Source: Alisma plantago-aquatica
Taxonomy: Eukaryota > Streptophyta > Magnoliopsida > Alismatales > Alismataceae
Reading direction: 5' to 3'
Length of the DNA: 64,000 nucleotides
Assembly (NCBI GenBank): GCA_963693085.1
Contig: OY856409.1
Location: 1,333,599,915 to 1,333,663,914 of the forward strand
The notes below the pieces were generated by a model. That model saw only the letters and a program-made list of their open reading frames with translations. It did no database searches and was not told where the DNA came from. Below are positions 50,147-61,219 of this stretch, in pieces. The translations under genes and the position numbers were made by a program. Position 1 is the first letter of the stretch. Each line of letters opens with the position of its first letter.

Positions 50147-52208
50147 TCAATACCCCCCATAAGTTGGAGCATAGATGTCAAACATGCCTAGCTTGTCCAC
50201 CGATGTAGTAAAGCAAGTCTTTGGAAGCAGTTTTGTGAAGATGTCACCAACTTGATCTTCTCTCCGAATATAAGGAATGTAGATGCGACCTAATAGAACA
50301 AATTCCCAGATAAAGTGGCAATCCACTTCTATATGCTTGGTGCCCTCATGAAAAGTAGGATTGTCGGCAATTAAAATGAAGGCTTTGTTGTCGCAGTACA
50401 TCTAAATAGGATCTAGATCATATGCACCAAATTCCTTGAGGAATCCTTGGACCCACATTAGTTTACAAGTAGAATGAGCCATGGATCTATACTCTGCTTC
50501 AGTGCTAGACTGAGCAACCACAATCTGCTTCTTATTGCGCCATGTAACCAAATTGCCTCCAATAATGGTACAGTAGCCAAAGGTAATTTTTCTACCACAT
50601 CTTCTACCAGCATAATCAAAATAACTAGTGAGTTTGCAGTGACCACGTCGGCGGTACAACACTCCTTTACCTAGAGAATTCTTTAGATATTTAAAAATGT
50701 GATAGACAACATCCCAGTGACATTGTAGAGGTTTATTACAAAACCTACTGACAAGTCCAACAACAAAATTGATTTCATCTCTAGTGATAGTGAGATAGAT
50801 CAGTTTACCAACCAATGTTCTAGATTGGTGGTTATCAGGATAAGGAGGTGAAGATTCATAAACCCAATTTTTATTGGAATTCAAAGGGATGCTAATAGGT
50901 CTAATACCAAGCATGCCTGTTTCTTTAAGAAGATCTAGAACGCATTTGCACTGTGAAAGTCAGATGCTAGAAGAAGATTGGGAAACTTCAATCCCCCAGA
51001 AATATATGAGATTCCGTAGATCCTTTGTAATGAAATGTTGTTTTAGATAACTGTAAGTAGCTTGAATATCTTCTTTATCGCTACTAAAAAGAATCATGTC
51101 ATCCACATGCACAATAAGAACAACAAGCCCAAAAGCGATTTCTTACGAAAATAGAGTGATCAGAATGTGAGCGACGGAATTTAAATTTAAGGAGAAACTC
51201 GCTTAATTTGTCAAACCATGCTCGTGTGCTTTGTTTTAGGCCATAAATTGCTTTTTTGAGTCTGCAAGATTTAGAACACTCCCCTTGCGCAACAAACCCA
51301 GGTGGTTGCTCCATATAGACTTCATGCAAGTCTCCATAAGAAAAGTGTTTTTACATCAATCACAGAACAAATATAGACACCCTAATAGAATTAGGCCTAG
51401 CAACAGAAGGAAAACTTTCAAAATATTCCAACCATTACGTCTAAGTGTAACCTTTCACAGCTAGGTGTGCTTTCAGCCGTTCAATCGTACCATGAGACTG
51501 GTATTTAATAGCGAATATCCAACAAGATCCCAAGCCTGTCGATCACGAAGAGCAACCATCTTTGTTTCCATAGCTTGATGCCAGACATGATGCTTAGCAT
51601 TCTTAGATATCGTTACATCAGAGTCGTAGTTGTAAAGCAAGAAAAGCTAGCACTAACATTAGTAGTAGAGCAGAAATTACTAATAGGATGCTGAATACAG
51701 GAACAAACACCTTTCCTTTGACTTATGGGAAGGTGCAAGTCAGGATGTACTTGAGGGATGTTGTAATCTACAGATGAAGGAGAATGTGGTTGTTGAGGGC
51801 CAATGAGGGGACTGTAACCTTGGGTCTTTGCTTGTAAACTTTAAGGGCTGGAGTAAGAACTTCAGTTTCTCTAGTAAGAACATCTTCCACAACCCGAGGG
51901 AGTGGAGTAGGATCCCGTAGATCACTAGATAAAGCAGATCCTTTTTCAGAGTAGTATACCATGTGTTAAAAAAGATCACATCAACAATGACAAACCATCA
52001 TCAATTGGCAGGATCATAACACCGATAACCTTTTTGAGTTCTAGAATATCCCAGAAAAACACACTTAGTTGAGCAAGGGTCAAGTTTGGTCAGCCCGAGA
52101 CATATATTCTTAGCAAAACATGTGCTGCCAAAGATGCGAGGAGGTACAAAAAATGAGGCGCATCTAAATAAAGTGTAGGGCACTTGATTTTTTAGAACTA
52201 ACGAGGGC
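50147..52208 (-). pseudogene. element 10 integrase end, RT and RNase H
   Basis: Minus strand, right to left: integrase C-terminus (FGSTCFAKN, YSRTQKGYRCYD, 52208-52001), a damaged hinge (51990-51340), RT (EVYMEQPPGFVAQGE, AIYGLKQSTRAWFDKLS, 51329-51099), and the RT-RNase H junction (GKLIYLTITRDEI, 50800s). RNase H follows ([49 protein letters not shown]), ending about 50147 with a TATGGGGGG polypurine tract. Frameshifts and missing RT blocks make it inactive. Confidence 0.85.
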
Positions 52209-52216
52209 ATTTGATT

Positions 52217-53137
52217 TAGGGATGGCAATGGTCCAAATTTTCCGCATCCGTACCATCCCAAACCATGCTAGCACAAATATAAATGGTTCAGTTTTCCACT
52301 CCATTAGAGTGTGGTATTCCAGCCTCCATTTGATGGGTGGGCGTGGGAACATGTATAACCAAAGACTACACATATGGCCCACAAAGAACACTTAGCAGAA
52401 AGAACACGTCATATGCATGCAACGGAGACGAGCATGACGACGATGACAAAGTCCAAGTAGCAACCACCCTACAACAGTGGTACTCCAAGCCATGCAAAGG
52501 TGCTACTTCAGGCCACGACGATGTTCAGGGAACACCTACAATGTTAGCATGTTGGCTTCCTGTCTCCGGCGCTGAAAGCTCACCGACATCATTGCCTCAG
52601 CTGAATACGTCCCCCACAACAACTGTTGAACGTCACAGATGCCCACCAGCCAAATGCTCGACGGAGTCACAAGCATGCAGACGGAGCTCTACGTAAGGTA
52701 GACGGTGGAAAGGAGGAACATAAGCCCCATGCGTGAGAGCTATCATGACCGATGTGGTGGTATAGTGCTACGACTTGAGAGGACGGTGCCGCCAACTCCC
52801 ACGGTGCTGCGCCCAGGCCGACCAAGAGCTATGGGGATAAACCAACGCTACGGGCGATAGAGCTCTGAGTAGACTGACTATTGCATGTGAGTTCTTTATG
52901 GTGTGAGGTGGTTTGATGGAGGACGAGGAAGGTAGTTGGTGATGAGCCTGGCGGTCGATGCGGCTAACAACGCTGAACATCAATGCGTACGGATTCCCAG
53001 TTCCCCGACCCATACCATTTCAATTCTATGGTTATTCATACCAATATAACCCATTTACTAATTGGGTGATACAAATTGGTATGGATAGGTGCAGGAGACG
53101 GTAAACCAATGGTATGTGGATTTTATTGGCATGCCTA
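52217..53137. mobile_element. non-autonomous hAT element, 921 bp
   Basis: The ends TAGGGATGGCAATGG and TTATTGGCATGCCTA are inverted repeats (10 of the first 12 positions agree). They are flanked by 8-bp direct repeats ATTTGATT (52209-52216) and ATTTGGTT (53138-53145). Removing it rejoins the copia integrase around LINQ..MPS. Sub-terminal regions repeat ACCCAT/ATGGGT words. The interior is GC-richer than its surroundings and contains a 119-codon + ORF (52337-52696) without recognisable domain, perhaps captured sequence. Confidence 0.8.
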
Positions 53138-53145
53138 ATTTGGTT

Positions 53146-53510
53146 AATCAAGTAGCATGCAGTAGATATTGCTTCGGGACAAAAACCCTTTGGGACATGA
53201 CAACGAAGGAGAATGGTATGCGCTACTTCAAGAAGATGGTGGCTTTTCCTCTCCGCCACACCATTTTGTTGTGGTGTAGGAGCAGGAAGTCTAATGGATA
53301 GTACCATGAGCAATACAAAACAAGCATACATATTTTTTCATGAACTCTAAGGCATTATTAGTTTGAAAACTTTTGCTTGAACGGAGTTTGAATTCTAGCA
53401 AAGAAAGTAGTAAAAGTATCCAAAATGTTATTGCAATCTTTTAAAAGAAACAACCAAGTCGCCCGAGAATAATCATCGATGAAAGTCATAAATAGCAAAA
53501 TCCAAAGAGG
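53146..53510 (-). pseudogene. element 10 integrase middle part
   Basis: The minus strand reads FIDDYSRATWLF near 53470, then QQNGVAERKSHHLLEVAHT at 53270-53210, HVPKGFCPEAISTACYLINQ at 53200-53146. These span the D,D-35-E integrase core to its end. The left side is cut by the hAT and the right side by the Mutator-like element. Frames are shifted at least once between the two blocks. Confidence 0.8.
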
Positions 53511-53902
53511 CTAGTAATCTACGAAGCACGGATACGGGTACGCGAATACGGCAATTTTTAAAAATATAGGATACGGGTACGTCATGGATACGACAATTTT
53601 TTAATATTTATTTTAATATTTTTAAAAATAACAAATATATTTATTTTAAAAATGAATGAAGATAATCAAATTTCATTCAAAAATCACAAAATTTCTAAAG
53701 AAAATGGAAAGCAATACCATAATATCAAACAATGATTTAAAAAGGGGTCTTTCATTCATATTAATGTGAGACAAGTTACAAAAAGACATGATAATATCAT
53801 ATTCTAAACCTTTCACATTTCATGTTTCATGTAATGTTGTGTTGTAAAGTGAGTTGTGTCATTTGTGATACCAAACTATCTTCTCTCATGTATAGCTAGC
53901 TA

Positions 53903-54319
53903 CTATGAAGCACAGATATAGATACAAAAATGGATACGGGTACGGGTGCGGTAAGGGGATACGACAATTTTTGAGAATATAAGATACGAGTACAACATGG
54001 ATACAACTTTTTAATGTTTATTTTGAAATTTTAACAGAAAATACCAATTTCATTCTCAATCACAATACAATAGGGGGAGTCTAGAGTTGGAAGTCACATG
54101 GTTTTGGGATTTTGAGGGATCACGCGAGTGGGGTGTTCTCTTGGCTGCTCAATGGGTTGGTTGTATCCTGGCTGCATTGAGGTCATTTCCTGCTAATAAA
54201 AAAAGGAATATGACTTAAGAAGTATTTGGTATGTATTAGAGAGTATCTAGGGAGTATTAGTATCAAATATGTATTCAATACTGGTAGGACACCTATTTTG
54301 GAGTATCGATGTTTCATAG
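53903..54319. mobile_element. shorter related copy nested inside the Mutator-like element
   Basis: It begins CTATGAAGCACAGATA and ends GAGTATCGATGTTTCATAG, a diverged version of the outer ends. It also shares the sub-terminal word GACACCTATTTTGGAGTATC with the outer right end (GACACCTGTTTTGGAGTATC, near 55420). The flanks could not be resolved to a TSD. Confidence 0.5.
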
Positions 54320-54851
54320 GGGAAGACATAAGGATGGGGATGCAATGATTATCTTCAAAGGAGATGAAATAGATATTGTCTAGATAGAAATCCAGAATAA
54401 ATCACAATGGATTTAGTCACCAAAACAAGAGGCATGTTAACCCAACGGTACTAAATCACAATACAATAGGGGGAGTCTAGAGTTGGAAGTCACATGGTTT
54501 TGGGATTTTGAGGGATCACATGAGTGGGGTGCTCTATTGGCTGCTCAATGGGTTGGTTGTATCCTAGCTGCATTGAGGTCATTTCCTGCTAATAATAAAA
54601 GGAATATGACTTAAGAAGTATTTGGTATGTATTAGAGAGTATCTAGGGAGTATTAGTATCAAATATGTATTCAATACTGGTAGGACACCTATTTTGGAGT
54701 ATCGGTGTTTCATAGGGAAGACATAAGGATGGGGATGCAATGATTATCTTCAAAGGAGATGAAATAGATATTGTCTAGATAGAAATCCAGAATAAATCAC
54801 AATGGATTTAGTCACCAAAACAAGAGGCATGTTAACCCAACGATACTAAAT
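54060..54851 (+). repeat. 396-bp tandem duplication
   Basis: Two direct units (54060-54455, 54456-54851) start CACAATACAATAGGGGGAG and are about 98% identical by eye. The duplication copies the right end of the nested element, so a GTTTCATAG end also occurs at 54707-54715. High identity indicates a late event. Confidence 0.9.
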
Positions 54852-55123
54852 TGAAGCCTTTCATAGAACATGGAGGACATCAATGTGCATAAAACTTGAA
54901 CCTTAGCAGGGAAAGCATCTGGAAGTACCATGTAAAGGTGAATGAATTGGTTTGCAATAAAGAACAAACAAAAATCCAGATTACATATTGAAGTTCTTTA
55001 AAAAGTGAAATCCTAAAAAATAGAGGAGGTAGAAACAATAAAGAGAAGAAGGAAGATTGGCATTTAGTAAGAGGGATGGTGACTAACCTTGAACTACTTC
55101 AAGGAAGCAACTATGACAGCCTT

Positions 55124-55382
55124 GCTGCAAGCTACTACTTAGTAGAGAGGGTTAAGACATGAGCTGGTGTCAAATGCTAATCAAGCAATGTCATGCACAA
55201 TTTTTTTTCTAGTTTTTACCGACTGGCAGGATACGGATTAGGAGTATCCGATACGTATCCAGGAGTATCCAGGCCATATCCAGTCGGTAAAAACTAGACA
55301 AAAAATTGTGCATGACATTGCTTGATTAGCATTTGACACCAGCTCATGTCTCAACCCTCTCTACTAAGTAGTAGCTTGCAGC
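55124..55382. repeat. inverted repeat with 103-bp arms
   Basis: The left arm (55124-55226) and right arm (55280-55382) are reverse complements with only about two mismatches. They start GCTGCAAGCTACTACTTAG and are separated by a 53-bp loop rich in GTATCC words. A transcript would fold into a long, almost perfect hairpin. It lies inside the Mutator-like element near its right end. Confidence 0.9.
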
Positions 55383-55455
55383 TTATTGGTATCCAATACG
55401 TATCGGATACGGGTACGACACCTGTTTTGGAGTATCCGTGCTTCATAGCTAGTAA

Positions 55456-56290
55456 TAGAACATGGTCCCCATATACCAACATGAATGATATCAAACAAAT
55501 TTTTAGAAATAATGTCTTTTTTCTTATGAAACACAACCGGAGTTTGTTTTCCAAATTGACAAGCTTCACAATGAAAGGTTTTATCAAGAATCTTAGGAAC
55601 AATCATTTCAATTTAGCAATGGATGGATATTCTAGACGATAGTGCCAGGTAGGGATAACATGGATGGGAGGCGTCAAACACACTTGAGAACATCTAGTAG
55701 AGTAGGCAAGGGATCACTAGATAAGATTTGGTCAACAACACCAGAAAAAGAGTGAGTGGGTCCATCCAAGAACTGAACTAATTGAAGCTCATTGCATTGT
55801 CGCTGAACTTCTTTGATGTCAGAAGAGAGAGAATGATACACTTCATATTCATCCCAGAGTGTCGAGCACTAGTTGTAATAATCTTCTATAGATCCATCAG
55901 TCGAGTATTCTTCTTTCGCCAGATTCTTGAAGATCTCAGAGACCTTCGGGTTTTGTTGGTGAGAGTACACATGAGAAAGTTGATCTGACATGGCTTTAGC
56001 AGTATGAAGGTAGAGTAGAGACTGATTGATCTTTGATTAGGTGTTGTTAACCATCCACAACATCATGCCCGAATCATCTATGGTCTACTATGCGTGGGCT
56101 TGTTTGACATTTTCATCAACTGAGGCATCAGGAGGAGCCAGAGCTGCAAAAGAGATATGGGAAAAGCACCCTTGACTTTAACATAGAGTTCAAACGAAGT
56201 CGACCAAAGATGATAGTTTGATTCGTCAAATTTCATGGTGGTAACAGAAATAGACCGGGGAGGATCAATAGATGCTAGAGATATGGGGTG
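55456..56290 (-). pseudogene. element 10 gag fused by deletion to the pre-integrase region
   Basis: Minus strand: gag starts near 56285 (TTMKFDESNYHLWSTSFELY) and continues with broken capsid tracts to FLDGPTHSFSGVVDQILSS-like sequence near 55700. It then jumps directly to the pre-integrase finger (CEACQFGKQTPVV, 55570-55530) and FDIIHVGIWGP (55500-55460). The zinc knuckle and protease are missing, so a deletion of several hundred bases lies near 55620-55690. Several frameshifts are present. Confidence 0.75.
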
Positions 56291-56316
56291 GTGATGCTTA
56301 AGATGAGAAAGAAGAC

Positions 56317-56457
56317 TATGAATGGATTTGGGTCAAAGCGAAACACGACTAGAGCGGGTTCTCCTTTATTATATAGAGTAAGAACATTTACATAATAGAT
56401 CCAACAGGAAACAAAAATAGTAAAGAGATACATAAATAAGGAAACTATTTTCTAAAA
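56317..56457 (-). repeat. element 6 3' LTR
   Basis: 141 bp. On the minus strand it follows GGGGGAG and runs from TTTTAGAAAATAG to CATTCATA. It retains an 11-13-bp stretch (TAATAGATCCAAC) that the 5' LTR lacks. Confidence 0.85.
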
Positions 56458-56485
56458 CTCCCCCTCAAGCTAGGGGTGGAAGGAA

Positions 56486-59400
56486 TTAGGAGACGAAGAA
56501 TCCACTGGGAATGAATGGGAAAATAGAAAAATTAGAAGAAGAAAGGATTGTTTGGTTAGACGCATGGAATTGCTTACCCAACTTGGAATTCATATATTTG
56601 AAAACTGAAGATGGAAGTGGCTTGGTGAAGATATCTGCCACTTGTTGTCCAGTCCTGACATGAGGAGTTTGAATCTTCTTGGAGAGTACTAAATCACGAA
56701 TGAAGTGGTAGTCCACTCCAATATGCTTGGTCTGCTCATGAAACTCCGGATTCCTAGCAATATGAATGGCTGCCTGGTTATCACACATGCGAGAAATTGG
56801 TGTCTCAATAGACACTCCCATTTCCGACTGAACAAACATATGCGATAGCTCGATATTCAACTTCTGTACCGGACCGTGCTACCACATATTGTTTCTTACT
56901 CCAAGTCACCAAATGTGACCCAAGAAATACACAATATCCAAAAGTAGAACGTCTATCTCCAACATCACCTGCCCAATCAACATCAATGAACCCAATGAGC
57001 TTCAAGGATGTATATGCGGGATTTTGCCATGTAAAGTAAGTAAGGCCCTTCCCTGGTGATCCTTTAACATAACGAAGAATTCGGGTGACTGTCATCCAGT
57101 GTGACAGCTTGGACACACTCATGAACTGGCTAACAACTCCCACAATATAAGAAATATCAGGACAAGTAACTGTCTAGTAAATCAATTTCCCTACAATCCT
57201 TCTATACTTTGTTGGATCAGAAAAATCATTGTCATCAGAAATAGACGTCTTGGTATGATAATCCATAGGCATGGAGATGGGTTTGCACTATTCCATTCCT
57301 TTCTCTACAAGGAGGTCAAGGGCATATTTCTGCTGAGAGAGGTTTGTGCCCTTCTTGAAACGTAGAACTTCAATTCCAAGAAAATAGCAGAGATTGCCCA
57401 GATCTTTGGTCTGAAATTGTGTTTTCAGCAATTCCTTGAATTGTAGAATGCCAGTAGAGTCATCACCTGTGATGACAATATCATCTACGTAAACAACTAG
57501 AATAATAATGCCAGTTGAAGACTTATACACTAATAATCAATGATGAATAGAAGACCGAGTGAAACCAAACTGTATAAGTGCAACACTGAATTTATCAAAC
57601 CATGCCCGTGGTGACTGCTTCATACCATACATGGATTTCTTCAACTTGCAGACCTTCTGACACTCCCCCTGAGCAACATACCCAGGAGGTTGCTCCCTAT
57701 ATACCTCCTCAAGTATATCACCATGAAGAAAAACATTTTTGACGTCTAGATAAAGAAGATGCCAGTCAAAGTGAGTAGCAACAAATATAATGATGCACAC
57801 AGAATTGAGCTGAGCAACAGGAGAGAAAGTCTCAAAGAAGTCTACGATGTGTCTGAGTGTACCCCTTTGCCACCAAACGAGCTTTCAAACGATCAATAGA
57901 CCCGTCTGATTTCTATTTCACAGTAGACACCCAACGCAGCCTACAATAGACTTTCCAGGAGGGAGTTCCACCAAGTCCTAGGTAGAGTTCTCATGAGGAG
58001 CTGCCATCTCACTATCCATAGCCTGGATCTAACCATCATGTCGTGCTGCTTCCGTATAGGAATGAGCAACAACCTTAGAATCAAGCTGAAGAGCAAACGT
58101 GCTGGCTGCTGGCGACAGATGAGACAAGCAACAAACATTCACCAATGGATGACGTATAGTGCCAGAACGAATACCTTTACAAGCTGCGACTGAAAGGTGA
58201 AATTTGAAACTGAAGCATCAAGAGAACTCTCAGTAGAAACAGTTACCTCAGGAGTGTTGGACAAGGAGGCATAATGTTGGACTGGTGATGCAACATCCTC
58301 TTGGTGACGCTTTGCTCGCCTAGAGTAAACTAGTGGAAAGGGGTGAATTGGCGAAGGTGGCGGCGGCGGTGGTGAAGTGGGGGTAGTTTCGAAAACAGTC
58401 TCATCACATGACACATGAAGTGGTGGCTCTCCCTCACGCTAAAAAAATGTAGTCACTCTTAGGATTGTGCTCCCACTTACTCTGAACAGAGTCACTAAAG
58501 AACGGAGTAGACTCATGGAAAGTAACATCAACCGACACAAAAAGACGAAGAAGACGAGGGCAATAACATTTGTATCCCTTCTGTGCGGGAGAGTATCCCA
58601 AAAAGATGGTACGAACTGCACGAAGAGACAACTTGTCAGCACGTGGATCAAACACATGAACAAACGCAGTACAACCAAACACACAAAGAGGAACAGGGAG
58701 AGGTTGCTCGTCAAGTCGTAAAACTGATAAAGGGGTAGCCCCATGTAAGATAGAAGACGACTGACAATTAATCAAGAAACATGCAGTAAGAAGAGCATTA
58801 GAACAACATTTCTTTGGCACAAACATATAAAAGAGTGGTGTATGTGCTACATTAAGTAAATGACGGTTTTTGCATTCAACAACCCCATTTTGCTGAGGTG
58901 TATGAGGACAAGTCATCTGGTGAATCATGCCAATCGAATTAGAAAAACTAGAGACAACTTTTTGAACATATTCTGGGGCATTGTCAGTACGAAGAATCTT
59001 TATATGAGAATCAAACTTTTTTTTATTAACTAGATGAAAATTTTGGATAATAGACAAAACTTCGTCTCGAGACATAAGTAGGTATACCAAGTCATATCGG
59101 AGAAATATCAATGAAAGACAAAATATCAAAAGCCATTATAACTTGGCTCTTTAATAGGTCCCCAAACTTCACTATGAATGAGGTCAAAAGGACGCTTAGA
59201 GCGTTTCACAGTGCGACTCGGAAAAGAAATGCGATGATGCTTGCTTAGTTGAATTGACTAACACTCTAACGACTTTATTGATGCTAAGCTTGGGACAAGC
59301 TTCTGAAGACTCTGCAAGGATGGATGACCATAGTGACAATGCCATTATAAGGGGGAGCAACTGAACACGGTAGATGTGGTGGATGGAATCTGGCGAGCTG

Positions 59401-60290
59401 GGTGACCACCTTCAAAGAAGTAGAGATCACCTTTCTTAGATCCCCCACTAATCTTCTTCCAGCTCCTGGGATCCTGTAACACAAAGAAAGTCTCCAAATA
59501 TTACCAAACATTTCAAAGAATCAACCAACTTAGCAACACACATTAAGTTGAATGGAAAATTTGGTACATAATGTACAAACTGTAAAGTCAAATCAGATGA
59601 TGCTTGTCCAATGCCACATGTCTGGACTCGTCTGATAGAACCATCAACAAGCGTCACAGAAGAATGTAGAATATACAAGTCAGAAGAAAGAAGCATAGAT
59701 TGTATACCCGTCATATGCTGGGAGGCCCCAGAATCCACCACCCATGTAGAAGATGGGTAAGAGGCAACAAGCGAAGTCCCCTGGTTACTTGAATCTGAAA
59801 TTAGATTGATAGAAGTGCCAAGAGAAGCTTGCTGGTAGCCTGAAGAAGACAATCATACTCCTCCTTGGAGATCGTAACATTTGATTGCACCTGTTTAGAA
59901 GTTTCAGACGCAGATGCTCCCGACAAAGTAGCTGTATAATGTGGAACACCAATAGGGGGCCGATCATGCTTAGAATAGCATTTCTCTTCTAGATGTCCAA
60001 GTATCCCACAGAAAGTACATTTAGGACGATTGCCTCGTCCCCGACCAACACCCCATCCAACTCCTTTGGCGGCAGCAACATGGGAAGCATGATTCTCAGT
60101 GGGGTGTTCTCTTGGAGTAGCAGAAAAGGACTCAAATGAAGATTGTTGAATTCACACAAAGGCTTCTTCAAGGCTTGGTAGTTTGTCTGTAGCCAAAATA
60201 ACACTTCTGGATGAAGCATATACATGATTTAAGCTGGATAGAAACCTTACTGTTACTAGATCATCTTGGCTAGGGTTACGACAACTGGAT
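56486..60290 (-). pseudogene. element 6 gag-pol, N-terminally deleted and frameshifted
   Basis: Minus strand: gag C-terminus (FLSSLNHVYASSRSVILATD near 60240), a zinc knuckle near 60020-59980, protease WVVDSGASQHMTG (59755), pre-integrase (59400-59300), integrase (ILRTDNAPEYVQ, PQQNGVVECKNRHLL; 59129-58434), and a hinge with RRAKRHQEDVASP. RT follows (LDVKNVFLHGDILEEVY, LKQSPRAWFDKF, YVDDIVITG, 57800-57288), then RNase H ([36 protein letters not shown]). Integrase Glu is kept although Cys replaces the usual Arg/Glu neighbour. Several frameshifts between blocks. Confidence 0.9.
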
Positions 60291-60292
60291 GT

Positions 60293-60434
60293 GCTCTGAT
60301 ACCATGTGAATGGATTTGGGTCAAAGCGATACATGACTAGAGGGGGTTCTCCTTTATTATGTAGAGTGAGAACATTTACAAATAGAAACGGAAATAGTAA
60401 AGAGATACATAAATAAGGAAACTATTTTCTAGCA
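60293..60434 (-). repeat. element 6 5' LTR and primer-binding site
   Basis: On the minus strand the LTR runs from TGCTAGAAAATAG (60434) to CATTCACA (60305), then TGGTATCAGAGC (60304-60293). 130 bp; the TSD AAGAC adjoins. Confidence 0.88.
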
Positions 60435-60534
60435 AAGACGTAGTGTGATACACACACTAAGAAACATCATCAACAAAATCTATAATCAGTGGATCAGAGA
60501 AATCCGCATAGTGGTAGCAGAGAGAATCAATGAG

Positions 60535-61049
60535 AACCTACGCCACGGTGTGGGATTTACTCCACAATGTGGTGTATGCAAAGGAAAGGTGGCGCCTTTA
60601 TGTCTTCAATGGACAATGGGCTGTTTCAAAAAGTGCCTGTAGAAGAACCAGGGGAAGAAAAAGTGAGAGAGGGAGGAAGGAAAAAAGTGGCTGCAAGGGG
60701 AAGTAGAGAGGCAGAGATGAAGGAGGGGGATGGTGGTGGCTGGATGGGGTGTGGAGGTGGTGGAGGGTTGAGTGGCGGCTAGAGGGTCTGTTGACCGACG
60801 ACTGTAGAGGGAGGGGCAGCGGCTGGATGGGAAGAGGCTGGCTGGAGAGGTGGGCAGGGGCTGGAGGGTGGCGAAGCAGCATGGATGTGGGGTGGTGGCT
60901 GGGGAAAATGGGGAGGATGGACGGAGACAGGTAGGGGCAGGACAAAGGGTGGTGATGGGTTGAGAGGAGAGTGCAGAGATGGGAAGGACGAAGGGCAAAG
61001 ATGGTTGGGGAGGGGAGAGGCTAAGATGGATCATAACCGTCTGATACCA
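60535..61049 (-). other. leader and primer-binding site of element 10
   Basis: On the minus strand the primer site TGGTATCAGAC (61049-61039) is followed by a C-rich leader (61030-60640; on the plus strand GGATGGGG and GGTGGTGG words). A diverged copy of the shared leader module (60585-60535; CCACATTGTGG...GGCGTAGG order) lies near its end. ORFs on either strand across the C-rich part are composition artefacts. Confidence 0.6.
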
Positions 61050-61219
61050 TATAGAATCCATTAATGTGTATTTGATGAGTCTAAAACAAATACAAAGAGC
61101 TCTCTTTTATAGGATAAGAGAGTGAGTGAAAAAAAGTAGATATGGGATAAAAGAAAGGCTAAAGACAAAGACAAGTCTAAAACATATAATAAATAAAACA
61201 TAAAACATATATATCAATA
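61050..61219 (-). repeat. element 10 5' LTR
   Basis: 170 bp. On the minus strand TATTGATATATATG to GGATTCTATA, containing ATCCTATAAAAGAGAGC as TATA region. It resembles the LTRs of element 2 and the one at 23572-23742. The opposite LTR survives only as about 40 bp at 50113-50152. Confidence 0.8.

Larger units (their letters stand above)
53519..55447. mobile_element. Mutator-like element with nested relatives, 1.93 kb
   Basis: The ends CTACGAAGCACGGATACGGG and, on the complementary strand at the right, TATGAAGCACGGATAC are inverted repeats. A 9-bp duplication GCTAGTAAT flanks the element (53510-53518, 55448-55456). Its removal joins integrase IWGPCSIT to the SLFGF tract. Inside are a second set of similar ends (53903 and 54319), a 396-bp tandem duplication and a 103-bp-arm hairpin, so it is compound. 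There is no transposase gene. Confidence 0.8.
56317..60434 (-). mobile_element. antisense copia retrotransposon, complete ends (element 6)
   Basis: LTRs at 60305-60434 (5', 130 bp) and 56317-56457 (3', 141 bp) flank a 4118-bp element with a perfect TSD AAGAC (56312-56316, 60435-60439). The primer-binding site TGGTATCAGAGC is at 60304-60293, and CTAGCTTGAGGGGGAG precedes the 3' LTR. It belongs to the family of element 5. The leader and N-terminal gag are deleted, since gag C-terminal coding starts within about 60 bases of the primer site. It inserted in the leader of element 10, just before its gag. Confidence 0.93.
50113..61219 (-). mobile_element. antisense copia retrotransposon hosting three insertions (element 10)
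   Basis: The 5' LTR is at 61050-61219 (minus strand TATTGATATATATG...), with a primer-binding site TGGTATCAGAC at 61049-61039. A leader and gag, then pol, run leftward to RNase H ending near 50150. Only about 40 bp of the 3' LTR remains (50113-50152, again TATTGATATATATG). Three later insertions split it: hAT 52217-53137, Mutator-like 53519-55447, and copia element 6 at 56317-60434. Its own sequence sums to about 4.1 kb. It is of the element 2/3 family by LTR and leader. Confidence 0.85.

Noticed and set aside
60598..61061. Two long minus-strand ORFs rich in Pro, Ser and Leu
   Set aside because: They lie in the C-rich leader between the primer-binding site and gag of element 10; no Gag motif is present and the frames overlap.
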